A stretch of 64,000 nt of DNA from Arthrobacter sp. S39 (GCF_004320525.1 NZ_SIHX01000002.1:496001-560000); one strand, 5' to 3'; positions 17,112 to 26,846 are shown, numbered from the stretch's first letter. Numbers and translations are program-made. Notes: a model not told the origin generated them from the letters alone.

Positions 17112-19175
17112 ATGAAAGCTAAGAGTTTCTTCAAGGGCCCGGGCATCTGGATCGTTGTTGTGATCGGCATGCTCCTTGTGGCTTTTGCAACACTGGCTCC
17201 CGGCGGTGCCGCCCGGATCGACACGGACAAGGGCCTGGGGCTGCTGGCCGACAACAAAGTTGAGCAGGCGAAGATCTTCGACGGTGAAAACCGCGTGGAC
17301 CTGGTGCTCAAGGACAGCCTCCAGGTCGACGGGCAGGACAAGGGCAAGAGCGTCCAGTTCTTCTTCGTCGATGCCCGCGCGGTGGACGTGGTCAAGGCCG
17401 TCACCGACGCCAAACCCGCAAGCGGCTACACGGACCAGCCAATCGAGAGCAACTGGTTCTCCGGGCTCCTCTCGCTCCTGATCCCCGTCATCCTCCTCGG
17501 CGCGCTGTTCTGGTTCCTGATGACCCGCATGCAGGGCGGCGGTTCGAAGATCATGCAGTTCGGCAAGTCCAAGGCCAAGATGGTCAACAAGGACATGCCG
17601 CAGGTGACCTTCGTGGACGTCGCCGGCGCTGATGAAGCCGTGGAGGAACTCCAGGAAATCAAGGAGTTCCTGCAGGAACCGGCCAAATTCCAGGCAGTGG
17701 GCGCCAAGATCCCCAAGGGTGTGCTGCTGTACGGCCCTCCCGGCACCGGCAAGACCCTCCTGGCCCGCGCCGTCGCCGGCGAGGCGGGCGTTCCCTTCTT
17801 CTCCATCTCCGGCTCGGACTTCGTTGAGATGTTCGTCGGTGTGGGCGCCTCCCGCGTCCGTGACCTGTTCGAACAGGCCAAGGCCAACTCGCCCGCCATC
17901 ATCTTCGTTGACGAAATCGACGCCGTTGGCCGCCACCGCGGCGCCGGCATCGGCGGCGGCAACGACGAACGCGAGCAGACCCTGAACCAGCTGCTGGTGG
18001 AAATGGACGGCTTTGACGTCAAGACCAACGTCATCCTGATCGCCGCCACCAACCGCCCCGACGTCCTGGACCCGGCCCTGCTGCGTCCGGGCCGCTTCGA
18101 CCGCCAGATCGGCGTGGAAGCGCCGGACATGATCGGCCGCGACCAGATCCTGCAGGTCCATGCCAAGGGCAAGCCCATGGCCCCGGGTGTCGACCTCAAG
18201 GCTGTGGCCAAGAAGACCCCCGGCTACACCGGAGCAGACCTCGCCAACGTGCTCAACGAAGCCGCGCTGCTCACGGCCCGCTCCAACGCCAACCTCATCG
18301 ACGACCGCGCCCTGGACGAGGCCATCGACCGCGTGATGGCCGGCCCGCAGAAGCGCAGCCGCGTGATGAAGGAACACGAGCGCAAGATCACCGCGTACCA
18401 CGAAGGCGGACACGCCCTGGTGGCGGCGGCCCTGCGCAACTCCGCCCCGGTCACCAAGATCACCATCCTGCCCCGCGGCCGCGCCCTGGGTTACACCATG
18501 GTGGTGCCGGACAACGACAAATACTCGATCACCCGGAACGAACTGCTGGACCAGATGGCCTACGCCATGGGCGGCCGCGTTGCCGAGGAAATCGTCTTCC
18601 ACGACCCCTCCACGGGCGCCTCGAACGACATCGAGAAGGCCACCTCGACGGCCCGCAAGATGGTCACCGAGTACGGCATGAGCGAACGCGTGGGTGCCGT
18701 GCGCCTGGGCCAGGGCGGGGGCGAGCCGTTCCTGGGCCGCGACGCCGGGCACGAGCGCAACTACTCCGACCAGATCGCCTACGTGGTGGACGAGGAAGTG
18801 CGCCGCCTGATCGACCAGGCGCATGACGAGGCCTACGCCATCCTCACCGAAAACCGGGATGTCCTGGACCAGCTGGCCCTGGAACTCCTGGAGCGGGAGA
18901 CCCTCAACCAGGCCGAAATCGCGCACATCTTCACGGACATCCGCAAGCGCGACTTCCGCGAGGTATGGCTTTCGAAGGAGACCCGTCCGGTCCAGAAGGA
19001 AGGACCTGTCGAGTCACGCCTGGAGAAGGCCGAACGCGAAGCGCAGCAGGAGGCCACGGAGGCCCGCCTGGAGGAGCCGCTGGACGCCCAGCCCCCGCAC
19101 TCCCAGGGCGTTCCGGAGGATGCCCCGTTCCAGGGCGGCATCCCCGACTCGGGGCCCGACACCCTTCGCGGCTAA
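17112..19175 (+). CDS. ftsH: ATP-dependent membrane zinc metalloprotease FtsH
   Basis: A 687-residue AAA+ protease of membrane-protein quality control. Two membrane helices (about residues 11-30 and 117-137) bracket a small extracytoplasmic domain. The AAA domain has Walker A GPPGTGKT (208-215), Walker B IIFVDEID, the pore motif FVEMFVG and the second region of homology ([19 protein letters not shown]). The protease site is His430-Glu-Gly-Gly-His434. The last 70 or so residues are a Pro/Glu-rich, poorly conserved tail common in actinobacterial FtsH. It starts the folate operon and in related genomes lies next to hpt. Confidence 0.97.
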   Translation: MKAKSFFKGPGIWIVVVIGMLLVAFATLAPGGAARIDTDKGLGLLADNKVEQAKIFDGENRVDLVLKDSLQVDGQDKGKSVQFFFVDARAVDVVKAVTDAKPASGYTDQPIESNWFSGLLSLLIPVILLGALFWFLMTRMQGGGSKIMQFGKSKAKMVNKDMPQVTFVDVAGADEAVEELQEIKEFLQEPAKFQAVGAKIPKGVLLYGPPGTGKTLLARAVAGEAGVPFFSISGSDFVEMFVGVGASRVRDLFEQAKANSPAIIFVDEIDAVGRHRGAGIGGGNDEREQTLNQLLVEMDGFDVKTNVILIAATNRPDVLDPALLRPGRFDRQIGVEAPDMIGRDQILQVHAKGKPMAPGVDLKAVAKKTPGYTGADLANVLNEAALLTARSNANLIDDRALDEAIDRVMAGPQKRSRVMKEHERKITAYHEGGHALVAAALRNSAPVTKITILPRGRALGYTMVVPDNDKYSITRNELLDQMAYAMGGRVAEEIVFHDPSTGASNDIEKATSTARKMVTEYGMSERVGAVRLGQGGGEPFLGRDAGHERNYSDQIAYVVDEEVRRLIDQAHDEAYAILTENRDVLDQLALELLERETLNQAEIAHIFTDIRKRDFREVWLSKETRPVQKEGPVESRLEKAEREAQQEATEARLEEPLDAQPPHSQGVPEDAPFQGGIPDSGPDTLRG

Positions 19176-19185
19176 GCTTTCATAC

Positions 19186-19830
19186 GTGAATCACTTCGAC
19201 GACGACGACGCCCACTCCTCCGCCGGTTACCCGGCGGAGGACGGATCCCACCACAAAAAGCACGAGAAGGTGGACCGGCCGCGGATCGAAGCTGCCGTCC
19301 GCGAAATCCTGCTGGCCATTGGTGAGGATCCGGACCGCGGCGGGCTCCAGGACACCCCCAAGCGGGTGGCCAAGGCCTACGCCGAGGTCTTCGCGGGGCT
19401 GCACCTCGATCCGGCGGATGTCCTCTCCACCAAGTTCGATCTGGACCACGAAGAGCTGGTCCTGGTCAAGGACATCCCCTTCTACTCCACGTGCGAGCAC
19501 CACCTCGTGCCGTTCCACGGTGTGGCCCACGTTGGCTACATTCCTTCCCATGACGGAAAGGTGACCGGGCTCAGCAAGCTCGCCCGGCTCGTGGACATCT
19601 ACGCCCGCCGCCCCCAGGTCCAGGAGCGCCTCACCACCCAGATCGTTGAAGCGATGGTCAGCCACCTCAAACCCCGCGGCGCGATCGTCGTTGTTGAATG
19701 CGAGCACATGTGCATGTCCATGCGCGGTGTCCGCAAGCCCGGAGCGAAGACCGTCACCAGCGCGGTACGCGGGCAGCTCCATGACCCGGCCACCCGCGCC
19801 GAAGCCATGAGCCTCATCCTCGGAAGGTAA
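19186..19830 (+). CDS. folE: GTP cyclohydrolase I
   Basis: First step of folate synthesis: GTP to 7,8-dihydroneopterin triphosphate. The start is GTG 19186, ten bases after the ftsH stop; longer in-frame extensions lie inside ftsH. The 214-residue product has an acidic/His-rich N-terminus, [18 protein letters not shown], the zinc and active-site motif [10 protein letters not shown] (Cys103, His105, His106), [20 protein letters not shown] and [10 protein letters not shown], which supplies the third zinc ligand (Cys176). No clear ribosome binding site; a TAAGCT box seven bases upstream leaves leaderless initiation possible. Confidence 0.95.
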   Translation: MNHFDDDDAHSSAGYPAEDGSHHKKHEKVDRPRIEAAVREILLAIGEDPDRGGLQDTPKRVAKAYAEVFAGLHLDPADVLSTKFDLDHEELVLVKDIPFYSTCEHHLVPFHGVAHVGYIPSHDGKVTGLSKLARLVDIYARRPQVQERLTTQIVEAMVSHLKPRGAIVVVECEHMCMSMRGVRKPGAKTVTSAVRGQLHDPATRAEAMSLILGR

Positions 19831-19841
19831 GTATCAAGACC

Positions 19842-20762
19842 ATGGACTCACTAGCTGCAGCCCCGGGAACCGGGCCCGCAACATCTCCGCTGCCCATCCT
19901 GCGCAAACCGCGTCCGGCCGCGAAATTCTCCGACCTCCCCACCGACCGTACCTTGGTCATGGGCGTCCTCAACGTCACCCCGGACTCGTTCAGCGACGGC
20001 GGAAAGCACCCGACGCCGGACACCGCCATCGCAGCCGGCCTCCGGATGTTCTACGCCGGGGCGGACATCATCGACGTCGGCGGCGAATCCACCCGTCCAG
20101 GTGCGGAGGACGTCAGCCCGGACGAGGAACAGCGGCGCGTGATCCCCGTGATCCAGGCCCTGGTCAAGGCCGGTGCCCTGGTCAGCATCGACACCACCCA
20201 TGCATCCACCGCAGCCGCCGCTGTGGAGGCCGGCGCCGCCATCATCAACGACATCTCCGGCCTCACCCTCGAACCGGAAATGGCAGAGCTCGTCGCCGCA
20301 TCCAAGGTGCCCTACGTGCTCACCCACCGCCGCGGCGACGCCCGCACCATGAATTCGCTGGCCGACTACAAGGACGTTGCCGGTGAAGTGGTGGCCGAAC
20401 TGGCCGGGGTACGGGACAAGCTCTACGCAGCCGGCGTCAGCCAGGACCAGATCATCGTGGACCCGGGCCTGGGCTTCGCCAAGAACGATGCCCAGAACTG
20501 GGAACTCCTGCAGCACCTGGACCAGCTCGAAAGCCTCGGCCACAAAGTCCTGGTGGGCGCTTCGCGCAAGCGCTTCCTGGGCACCCTGCTCACCGTGGCC
20601 GGCAAGTCGGCCTCCCCGGAAGAGCGGGACGCCGCCACCGCGGCCATCACCGCCATCAGCGCGTTCCGCGGGGCCTGGGCGGTCCGCGTGCACGACGTCG
20701 GCCCCAGCCTTGACGCCGTCAAGGTTGCCTCACGCATGGCTGCCGCCCGCACCGCACACTAG
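19842..20762 (+). CDS. folP: Dihydropteroate synthase
   Basis: Condenses 6-hydroxymethyl-7,8-dihydropterin pyrophosphate with p-aminobenzoate; the sulfonamide target. The 306-residue TIM barrel has the first signature VMGVLNVTPDSFSDGGKH, the second DIIDVGGESTRPGAE, INDISGL, and the C-terminal SRKRFLG with VRVHDVG. The first 35 residues are a variable leader. It is 11 bases after folE and 14 before folB, in the standard folE-folP-folB-folK order. Confidence 0.96.
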   Translation: MDSLAAAPGTGPATSPLPILRKPRPAAKFSDLPTDRTLVMGVLNVTPDSFSDGGKHPTPDTAIAAGLRMFYAGADIIDVGGESTRPGAEDVSPDEEQRRVIPVIQALVKAGALVSIDTTHASTAAAAVEAGAAIINDISGLTLEPEMAELVAASKVPYVLTHRRGDARTMNSLADYKDVAGEVVAELAGVRDKLYAAGVSQDQIIVDPGLGFAKNDAQNWELLQHLDQLESLGHKVLVGASRKRFLGTLLTVAGKSASPEERDAATAAITAISAFRGAWAVRVHDVGPSLDAVKVASRMAAARTAH

Positions 20763-20776
20763 GGCCGGGGGACCCC

Positions 20777-21136
20777 ATGGACAGGATTACGCTGAGCGGT
20801 GTGACCGCCGTCGGCCATCACGGTGTGTTCGATTTCGAACGCCGCGAGGGCCAGCCCTTCGTGGTGGACGCCGTGCTGCACCTGGACTTTTCCCCGGCGG
20901 CCGCCTCGGATGATGTCCGGGACACCGCGCACTACGGCGAAGTGGCGGAGCGCATCACGGGCTGGATCACGGGCGAGCCGGTAAACCTCATCGAGGCCCT
21001 GGCCGTCCGGATCGCCGAGGACCTGCTCAGCGAATACCAGCTTGGTGCAGTAGAGATTACCGTGCACAAGCCCAAGGCGCCTATCGAGGTTCCGTTCGGC
21101 GACGTGTCCGTCACCGTGTACCGGGAGCGGAAATGA
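20777..21136 (+). CDS. folB: Dihydroneopterin aldolase
   Basis: A 119-residue enzyme converting dihydroneopterin to 6-hydroxymethyl-dihydropterin and glycolaldehyde. Family features are the start MDRITLSGVTAVGHHGVFDF with its active-site Glu (FERREGQPF), DTAHYGEV, LIEALAVRIAEDLL and the catalytic Lys in VHKPKAPIEVPFGDVSV. GGGGGACCCC precedes the start. Its stop overlaps the folK start by four bases. Confidence 0.95.
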   Translation: MDRITLSGVTAVGHHGVFDFERREGQPFVVDAVLHLDFSPAAASDDVRDTAHYGEVAERITGWITGEPVNLIEALAVRIAEDLLSEYQLGAVEITVHKPKAPIEVPFGDVSVTVYRERK

Positions 21137-21672
21137 CCACCGGCTATACCAAGGCAGTGCTTGCGCTCGGCAGCAACCTCGGCGAACGTAACGACACCCT
21201 GTCCGGGGCCGTTGCCGACCTCGTGGATCCGCCGGAAGTCCGCCTGCTGGCCGTCTCCCCGGTGGTGCAGACCAAGGCGGTCGGCGGGCCCGCCGGCCAG
21301 CCGGACTTCCTGAACATGGTCATCACCGTCGAAACCACCCTGTCCCCGGCGGCGCTGCTGGAGCACTGCCAGTCCGTGGAGAACAAGCACCACCGCGTCC
21401 GGGAGGTGCGCTGGGGGCCGCGGACGCTCGACGTCGACATCATCACCTACGGCGACCTCACCAGTGACGACCCGGACCTGACCCTGCCGCACCCGCGTGC
21501 CGCCGAACGCGCGTTTGTGCTCCATCCGTGGTCCCTGATCGAGCCCGCGGCGACGCTGAATGGCGAAAAAATCAGCGTCCTGGCCGCCCGGGCCTCCGAC
21601 TTTGAGGACCTGGTTCCGTTCGACGGCTTCGGCGACTTCGACGGCGTCCCCACCGCCGGGGCGGTTGAGTAG
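21133..21672 (+). CDS. folK: 2-amino-4-hydroxy-6-hydroxymethyldihydropteridine diphosphokinase
   Basis: A 179-residue kinase that pyrophosphorylates 6-hydroxymethyl-dihydropterin for FolP. The N-terminal VLALGSNLGERNDTL and signature VRWGPRTLDVDIITYG (metal-binding Asp-x-Asp) are diagnostic; LPHPRAAERAFVLHPW is the C-terminal conserved block. Translation is coupled to folB through an ATGA overlap. The last 20 residues are variable. Confidence 0.96.
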   Translation: MTTGYTKAVLALGSNLGERNDTLSGAVADLVDPPEVRLLAVSPVVQTKAVGGPAGQPDFLNMVITVETTLSPAALLEHCQSVENKHHRVREVRWGPRTLDVDIITYGDLTSDDPDLTLPHPRAAERAFVLHPWSLIEPAATLNGEKISVLAARASDFEDLVPFDGFGDFDGVPTAGAVE

Positions 21673-21675
21673 GCC

Positions 21676-22218
21676 ATGAAACCCATCAACCCGCTGCGCC
21701 TGCTGCTGATCGGCCTGATCCTGACCGTTGCCGGCTGGGCTGCCACCGTCCTGACCAACCGGTACAGCGTGGCCACGCCCGTCCTGCCCGCCACGGCGCT
21801 GGCCACCATGGGCGTGATCGTGGCCATCACGCTGGTCCTTGGCATCCGGATCCTGCGGTGGCGCAACAGCAACCGCGACGCCACCAAGAAAAAGACTGCC
21901 CTCAACCCGATCCTCGCCGCCCGGACCCTGGTCCTGGCCCAGGCCTGCGCCTACGCCGGCACGGTCCTGCTGGGCTGGCACGCCGGGATCTTCCTGGACC
22001 AGCTGCGGGTCTGGAGCATGCGCAGCGACCAGGGCATCACCTGGCTGGCGCTGGCCCAGGCCGGCGGCGGCCTTGTCATGATCGTGGTGGGCCTGCTGGT
22101 GGAGCGGTTCTGCAAGATTCCGCCGGAGGACACCGAAACGCCGGGTGAGGGCCAGCGCGGCCGGAGCCCGCGTGGTGAAGCCGCAGGGGAAGGCGAATAT
22201 GCATACCGAGGCGATTGA
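21676..22218 (+). CDS. DUF3180 membrane protein
   Basis: A 180-residue protein with four hydrophobic segments (LRLLLIGLILTVAGWAATVL; ALATMGVIVAITLVLGI; LVLAQACAYAGTVLLGW; LALAQAGGGLVMIVVGLL) and a hydrophilic C-terminus. The RTLVLAQACAYAGTVLLGWH segment is typical of DUF3180, which in Actinobacteria regularly follows folK. Function unknown; the fixed place between folate genes and the PH-domain pair is the only clue. It overlaps the next gene by 20 bases. Confidence 0.85.
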   Translation: MKPINPLRLLLIGLILTVAGWAATVLTNRYSVATPVLPATALATMGVIVAITLVLGIRILRWRNSNRDATKKKTALNPILAARTLVLAQACAYAGTVLLGWHAGIFLDQLRVWSMRSDQGITWLALAQAGGGLVMIVVGLLVERFCKIPPEDTETPGEGQRGRSPRGEAAGEGEYAYRGD

Positions 22219-22711
22219 TCCGCCGGGCATCAGCTGGCAGCGGGTGTCGCCCAAGTACGTGACCGTCCGGCTGGTGCAGTGGGCCCTCGGGAACATCGTG
22301 ATGGTGCTCGTCCTGAGCCTGCCGCTGGTTTTTGTGACCCTTGGCTGGTGGCTGTGGCCGCCCTTGTGGCTCGCCATCCTGGTTCCGTCGGCGGCGCTGG
22401 TCCTGGCGGTCTGGCGGCTGGTGCTCATCCCGCGCCAAGTACGCGCCATCGGCTACGCCGAGCGTGATGACGACCTCCTCATCCGGGGCGGCATTTTCTT
22501 TCAGCGCACCATGGTGGTCCCCTACGGGCGGATGCAGTACGTGGACATCGGTGTCGGTCCCGTGGAGCGCGGACTCGGGCTGTGCACACTCAAGCTGCAC
22601 ACCGCCTCGCCGGGCACCAACGCTCACATCCCCGGGCTTCCCGCCGCCGAAGGGGCACGCCTGCGCGAGCAGCTGTCGGCCCGCGGCGAAGCCAGGCTGG
22701 CTGGGCTGTGA
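22199..22711 (+). CDS. Small bacterial PH-domain membrane protein (YdbS-like)
   Basis: ATG 22199, with GGGGAAGG upstream, is chosen over an earlier in-frame start that would overlap the previous gene by 74 bases. The 170-residue product has two adjacent membrane helices (IVMVLVLSLPLVFVTLGWWL; WLAILVPSAALVLAVWRLVL) followed by a bPH_2 domain (DDLLIRGGIFFQRTMVVPYG; RMQYVDIGVGPVERGLGLCT). Proteins of this type occur as a pair with a larger multi-PH partner, encoded next with a GTGA overlap; the Bacillus pair YdbS/YdbT is the model. Molecular role unknown. Confidence 0.88.
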   Translation: MHTEAIDPPGISWQRVSPKYVTVRLVQWALGNIVMVLVLSLPLVFVTLGWWLWPPLWLAILVPSAALVLAVWRLVLIPRQVRAIGYAERDDDLLIRGGIFFQRTMVVPYGRMQYVDIGVGPVERGLGLCTLKLHTASPGTNAHIPGLPAAEGARLREQLSARGEARLAGL

Positions 22712-24399
22712 CCGCTGACGGCCCCGTTCCGGCGCCGGGGACGGCGCCGGGTCCTGCGCCCGCCGCGCCCGCCGCGCCCGCTGCGCCCGCACCCGAAACT
22801 CCAGCACTGGAAACTCCAGCACCGGGAACGCCCGCACCCGAAACTCCAGCACTGGAAACGCCAGCACCGGGAACGCCCGACGGCGAGTGGCTGCGCGTGC
22901 ACCCGGCATCGCCGTTTGTGCGCGGCTGGGTGGCGCTCGCCGCTATCGGATTCTTCTTCGGCCGCGACTTCTTTGAGCGGATGCTGCAGGGCAGGCCGGT
23001 CCTGGAAGACGACTTCGCCGGCCGGATTCCCTGGCTGCTGGCCGGCGGCGGGACGGTCCTGCTGATAGCTGTGCTCGGCTTCATCCTGACCTGGTATTTC
23101 ACCCGGTACCAGGTCGCCGGCGGCTACGTCCGGGTCAACACCGGCTTCCTCTTCCGGCAGCAGCGGCAAGCCCGTCTGGACCGCGTCCAGGCCATCGACA
23201 TTGTGCAGCCGCTGCTAGCCAGGATCTTCGGCCTGGCCGAGCTCAAGTTCGAGGTGGCCGACGCCGGCGAGTCCGCCGTCCGCCTCGCCTACCTCCGGAT
23301 GGACGAGGCCCGGCAGCTCCGTGCCACCATCCTCGCCCGGGCCGCCGGCGTGGTGCAGGACCCGGCCCGGCCGGAGGAGGCAGCGCCTGAGGCGCCGGAG
23401 TATCCGGTACTGTCCGTGCCGCCGTCGCGCCTTGTCGGTTCGCTGCTGCTCAGCGAGCAAAGCTTCTTTGTGGTCCTCGGCGGCGTCGCCTCCGTGATCC
23501 TGTCGGCCGTGACCGAGAACCGCGGCTTTTACTTCTACCTGATCCCCGCCGCGTTGGGCCTCGCCGCGACCTACTGGAGCTCCTTCAACAAGGGCTATAA
23601 CTTCACCGCCGCCATTTCGCCTGACGGGATCCGCCTGCGGTACGGGCTCCTGGACACCCAGGCCCAGACGCTCCCGCCGGGCCGGATCCAGGCGCTCAGG
23701 GTAGCGCAGCCGCCGCTGTGGCGGATCTTCGGCTGGTACCGGATCCAGGTCAATGTTGCCGGGTACGGGGCTGCCGGGAGCAACGGGGAAGCGGCGTCAC
23801 GGACCACACTGCTGCCCGTCGGCAAGCTGGCCGACGTCATGAGCATGCTGTCGCTGGTGCTCCCGGACCCCGGGACTCCGGAGCCGGGACGGGTGTTCGG
23901 CGCGGGGCTCAGCGGGCTGGATTCCGACGGCGGTTTTATCACCACGCCGCGGCGGGCCCGGCTCCTCGCCCCGCTCGGATGGCGCCGCAACGGATTCGCC
24001 GCCACCGCAACGGCCCTGCTGATCCGCTCCGGACGCTGGTGGCGGCAGCTGGTGGTGGTCCCGCACCAGCGCACGCAGTCCATTGCCCTGCACCAGGGCC
24101 CGCTGGCCAGGCGCTTTGGCGTGGTTGACCTCGTGCTGCACACCACCGCCGGCCCGGTCTCACCCCGCCTGATCCAGGCCGGGACGGACGAGGCCAGGAC
24201 CCTCTTCGACGAACAGTCCGCCCGCGCCCGGCTGGCCCGGAAGCGCCAGACCACCGAACACTGGCTGGCCCAGGTAGTGCCGGCAGCCCCGGTGGCTGAG
24301 CCTGTCCCGGAACTGGTGGCTGAGCCTGCCGCCCCGGTGGCTGTACCCGCCGAAACCCCAACGGAACCCGCCAACAAGGAAGGCCAGCAGCATGGCTAA
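22708..24399 (+). CDS. Large multi-PH-domain membrane protein (YdbT-like)
   Basis: Starting at GTG 22708, overlapping the previous stop, gives 563 residues. After a 60-residue Pro/Ala/Thr/Glu-rich leader come three bPH_2 modules, recognisable by RVQAIDIVQPLLARIFGLAE, RIQALRVAQPPLWRIFGWYR and RTQSIALHQGPLARRFGVVD, separated by hydrophobic pairs (VALAAIGFFFG; VLLIAVLGFILTWYF; FFVVLGGVASVILS; YFYLIPAALGLAATYW). The N-terminal leader and a C-terminal AEPVPELVAEPAAPVAVPA tail are low complexity. It is translated with its small partner; both are membrane proteins of unknown role. Confidence 0.85.
   Translation: MTADGPVPAPGTAPGPAPAAPAAPAAPAPETPALETPAPGTPAPETPALETPAPGTPDGEWLRVHPASPFVRGWVALAAIGFFFGRDFFERMLQGRPVLEDDFAGRIPWLLAGGGTVLLIAVLGFILTWYFTRYQVAGGYVRVNTGFLFRQQRQARLDRVQAIDIVQPLLARIFGLAELKFEVADAGESAVRLAYLRMDEARQLRATILARAAGVVQDPARPEEAAPEAPEYPVLSVPPSRLVGSLLLSEQSFFVVLGGVASVILSAVTENRGFYFYLIPAALGLAATYWSSFNKGYNFTAAISPDGIRLRYGLLDTQAQTLPPGRIQALRVAQPPLWRIFGWYRIQVNVAGYGAAGSNGEAASRTTLLPVGKLADVMSMLSLVLPDPGTPEPGRVFGAGLSGLDSDGGFITTPRRARLLAPLGWRRNGFAATATALLIRSGRWWRQLVVVPHQRTQSIALHQGPLARRFGVVDLVLHTTAGPVSPRLIQAGTDEARTLFDEQSARARLARKRQTTEHWLAQVVPAAPVAEPVPELVAEPAAPVAVPAETPTEPANKEGQQHG
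22786..22875 (+). repeat. 45-bp tandem duplication inside the PH-domain gene
   Basis: Units 22786-22830 and 22831-22875 differ at one base. Each encodes APETPALETPAPGTP; a shorter 9-bp (GCGCCCGCC) array precedes it. The multiple-of-three unit keeps the frame, so copy number can change the length of the linker without breaking the protein. Confidence 0.9.
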
Positions 24400-25285
24400 G
24401 CCCGGACGCCTCGGCGTCGGAATCATCGGTGCCGGCAAAGTGGGCGCCGTCCTCGGTGCGGCGCTCCGCTCGGCGGAACACGCCGTCGTCGGGGTTTCCG
24501 CCGTGTCCGACGCGAGCCGAGAACGGGCCGAAGCGCTGCTTCCCGGGGTGCCCGTCCTGGAGATCCAGGACATCGTGGAGCGCTCGGAGCTGGTGCTCCT
24601 CGCCGTCCCCGACGACGCCCTGGCCGGGCTCGTGGCAGGGCTGGCAAAGCTGGGGGCCTGGCAGCCCGGGCAGCTGGTTGCCCATACGTCGGGCCGGTTT
24701 GGCGTGGGGGTCCTGCATCCTGTGCGCGCGGCCGGTTCCATCCCGCTCGCCCTGCACCCTGCCATGACCTTCACCGGCATGAGCCTGGACCTCACCCGGC
24801 TGCTGGACTGCACCTTCGGCGTCACCGCAGACGCGGCCATGCTGCCCATCGCCCAGGCCCTGGTGGTGGAGATGGGTGCCGAGCCCGTGGCCATCGCCGA
24901 AGGCGACCGGACCCTGTACCACGCTGCCTTGGCCCACGGCTCCAACCACATGGTCACCCTGGTGGCGCAGGCGTCCCAGCTGCTCCGCGAGGTGGGCGTG
25001 GACGCGCCGGAACGGATGCTGGGTCCGCTGCTGCGGGCCACGCTGGAGAACGCCCTGGCCTCCGGCGAAGCCGCGCTGACCGGGCCGGTTGCCCGTGGCG
25101 ACATCGGGACAGTGGCCGCCCACGCCGAAGCACTGCGGGAGTACGACGCCGGAGCCCACGGGGACGTGCTGGCGGCGTACCTCGCCATGGCCCGGTCCAC
25201 GGCCCGCCGCGCCGAAAGCCGCGGCCTGCTGAAGGCGGACCAGCTGGAGGGGCTGCGCGGGGCCCTCGAACCGAAGGAAGACTGA
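24392..25285 (+). CDS. Rossmann-fold DUF2520 protein (ketopantoate-reductase-like)
   Basis: A 297-residue protein with an N-terminal NAD(P)-binding motif ([17 protein letters not shown]), [30 protein letters not shown] and a C-terminal all-helical DUF2520 domain ([44 protein letters not shown]). It resembles pyrroline-5-carboxylate and ketopantoate reductases. Its constant position directly before panC suggests a role in pantothenate synthesis, possibly ketopantoate reduction; this is context inference only. It overlaps the PH-domain gene by eight bases and ends one base before panC. Confidence 0.85.
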   Translation: MAKPGRLGVGIIGAGKVGAVLGAALRSAEHAVVGVSAVSDASRERAEALLPGVPVLEIQDIVERSELVLLAVPDDALAGLVAGLAKLGAWQPGQLVAHTSGRFGVGVLHPVRAAGSIPLALHPAMTFTGMSLDLTRLLDCTFGVTADAAMLPIAQALVVEMGAEPVAIAEGDRTLYHAALAHGSNHMVTLVAQASQLLREVGVDAPERMLGPLLRATLENALASGEAALTGPVARGDIGTVAAHAEALREYDAGAHGDVLAAYLAMARSTARRAESRGLLKADQLEGLRGALEPKED

Positions 25286-25286
25286 G

Positions 25287-26216
25287 ATGCCCATCAAACT
25301 GGTGACGACGGCGGCCGAACTGCGGTCCGAAAGTGCCCGCCTGCTGATGCAGAAACAAGGTGCCTCACAGGGACTGGTGCCCACGATGGGCGCGCTCCAC
25401 GAGGGGCACGCGCAGCTGGCGCGGACCGCCGTCGAACAGAACGACGTGGTGGTGGCGTCCATCTTTGTGAACCCGCTGCAGTTCGGCGACGCCGTGGATC
25501 TGGACCGATACCCGCGCACGCTGGACGCTGACCTGGCCCTGCTGGAGGCCGAGGGCGTGGACCTGGCGTTCGCGCCGTCGGTTGACGAGGTGTACCCGGG
25601 CGGCGAGCCGTTGGTCCGGGTGACCGCAGGACCGCTGGGGGAGAAGTGGGAAGGCGCCTCCAGGCCCGGCCATTTCGACGGCGCCCTCACCGTGGTGGCC
25701 AAACTGCTGCACTACGGGATTCCCGGCGCCGGCCTGCCGCCGTCGGGCGCGTTTGCCTCCTCCGGCGTCGCCGGTCTGCCCGCCTACCGCGCCTACTTCG
25801 GCCAGAAGGATGCCCAGCAGCTGGCGCTGGTCCGTCGCATGGTGGCCGACCTGAACTTCCCCGTCGACATCGTGGGAGTGCCCACGGTGCGGTCCGCCGA
25901 CGGCCTGGCCCTGTCCAGCCGCAACCGCTTCCTGTCCGACGAACAACGCGAAGCCGCGCTGGTCCTCTCCAGGGCGCTGCGGCTCATCGAGGACCGCGCC
26001 AACGCGCACGAACCGCTGGACCTCGAGTCCGCCCAGGACCTGGTGGCGTCCCAGCCGCTGGTGGACCTGGACTACTTCGAAGTGGTGGACCCGGGCACGC
26101 TGGAACCCTTAGCCGAGAACTGCCGGGAGACCCCGTTCCGCGGCGAGGCCCTGGCGATCATCGCCGCCAAAGTGGGCCCGGTCCGGCTGATCGACAACGT
26201 GCCGCTGAGCTCCTAA
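25287..26216 (+). CDS. panC: Pantothenate synthetase
   Basis: Joins pantoate and beta-alanine with ATP to give pantothenate. The 309-residue product has the nucleotidylyltransferase motifs [14 protein letters not shown] (HxGH), [41 protein letters not shown] and [13 protein letters not shown]. Length is slightly above the usual 280 because of an insert around residues 147-165 ([20 protein letters not shown]). No panD follows, unlike many relatives. Confidence 0.96.
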   Translation: MPIKLVTTAAELRSESARLLMQKQGASQGLVPTMGALHEGHAQLARTAVEQNDVVVASIFVNPLQFGDAVDLDRYPRTLDADLALLEAEGVDLAFAPSVDEVYPGGEPLVRVTAGPLGEKWEGASRPGHFDGALTVVAKLLHYGIPGAGLPPSGAFASSGVAGLPAYRAYFGQKDAQQLALVRRMVADLNFPVDIVGVPTVRSADGLALSSRNRFLSDEQREAALVLSRALRLIEDRANAHEPLDLESAQDLVASQPLVDLDYFEVVDPGTLEPLAENCRETPFRGEALAIIAAKVGPVRLIDNVPLSS

Positions 26217-26266
26217 AGCTTCGATTTCCCCATTTGTCGGCAGGCTGTGGGTTATGCTCTCGAAGT

Positions 26267-26287
26267 GTTGCCCCATGCCGGGGCAAC
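26267..26287 (+). other. Small hairpin between panC and the next small ORF
   Basis: Perfect 8-bp stem GTTGCCCC / GGGGCAAC with loop ATGCC and no T-run. It may end the panC message or sit in the leader of the small ORF at 26362; sequence alone does not decide. Confidence 0.45.
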
Positions 26288-26361
26288 GGCCCCGCGTACG
26301 GCGCTCCCTTGGAGGCTCCAAATCTTTGAGGCCAAATTCAGTGAAGGCAGGAGCATCAACT

Positions 26362-26583
26362 GTGACGAGCACCCTTGAGACCGAAACCTCCGCATTAGGC
26401 CTGCAGGCCCAGGAGATCATTGCCTCCGTCCTCGAAGACCCCGCCCCTGACCTCGCCGAGGTCCAGGACCGTCTGCGGGGGTACCTTGCTGCCTACCCGG
26501 GATTCCCCGAGCGGGCGTTGCTGGCGCATCTGATGGAGACCTCTGACCGGGTCAACGCCGAACCAGACGGTCCCGGCTTCTAG
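26362..26583 (+). CDS. Small acidic helical protein, unknown function (paralogue of 26580-26846)
   Basis: GTG 26362 is preferred because AGGAG at 26349-26353 lies eight bases upstream; earlier in-frame starts lack a site. The 73-residue product is acidic, with a core LQAQEIIASVLEDP followed by AEVQDRLRGYLAAYPGFPER and ALLAHLM. The same pattern, xQAQEIIxxVL...R.R..LxxxPxxPExALLxxLM, occurs in the convergent gene opposite it, so the two are paralogues. No membrane segment or catalytic motif. I do not recognise the family. Confidence 0.65.
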   Translation: MTSTLETETSALGLQAQEIIASVLEDPAPDLAEVQDRLRGYLAAYPGFPERALLAHLMETSDRVNAEPDGPGF

Positions 26584-26846
26584 ACGGGAAGGTCCCGGTT
26601 GAACATCAGTTGTTCCAGCAGCGCCTGCTCCGGCTCCCCGGGATGCCGCGCCACGCAGCGGCGCAGCCTGGCCCTGGCCAGTTCCTCACCCGGTGACTTT
26701 CCGCAGAGCACTTCGTCGATGATTTCCTGGGCCTGCCACCGCAGTGACTCGATCGCGAACCGCCGAATCTCGACTGGGTTGAAGCTTTCTTCCATCCAAG
26801 GATCTGGGTCTGCGGGCACGCTTTGAAACATCCGCTCTGCTGACAT
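26580..26846 (-). CDS. Small helical protein, unknown function (paralogue of 26362-26583)
   Basis: ATG at 26846 has a strong AAGGAGG site five bases upstream. The 88-residue product has an N-terminal extension (MSAERMFQSVPADPDPW) followed by WQAQEIIDEVLCGKSPGEE, ARLRRCVARHPGEPEQALLE and QLM, aligning with the small protein encoded on the other strand. Both genes end in TAG, and their stop codons share the bases CTAG at 26580-26583, so the pair converges with overlapping stops. No known domain. Confidence 0.65.
   Translation of the reverse strand: MSAERMFQSVPADPDPWMEESFNPVEIRRFAIESLRWQAQEIIDEVLCGKSPGEELARARLRRCVARHPGEPEQALLEQLMFNRDLPV

Noticed and set aside
17079..18926. 615-codon open frame antisense to ftsH
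   Set aside because: Shadow of the ftsH codon pattern; product is a His/Val/Gly/Asp-rich string without known motifs.
20932..22449. 505-codon minus frame over the folate genes
   Set aside because: Covers folB, folK, DUF3180 and a PH gene, all with strong family motifs on the plus strand.
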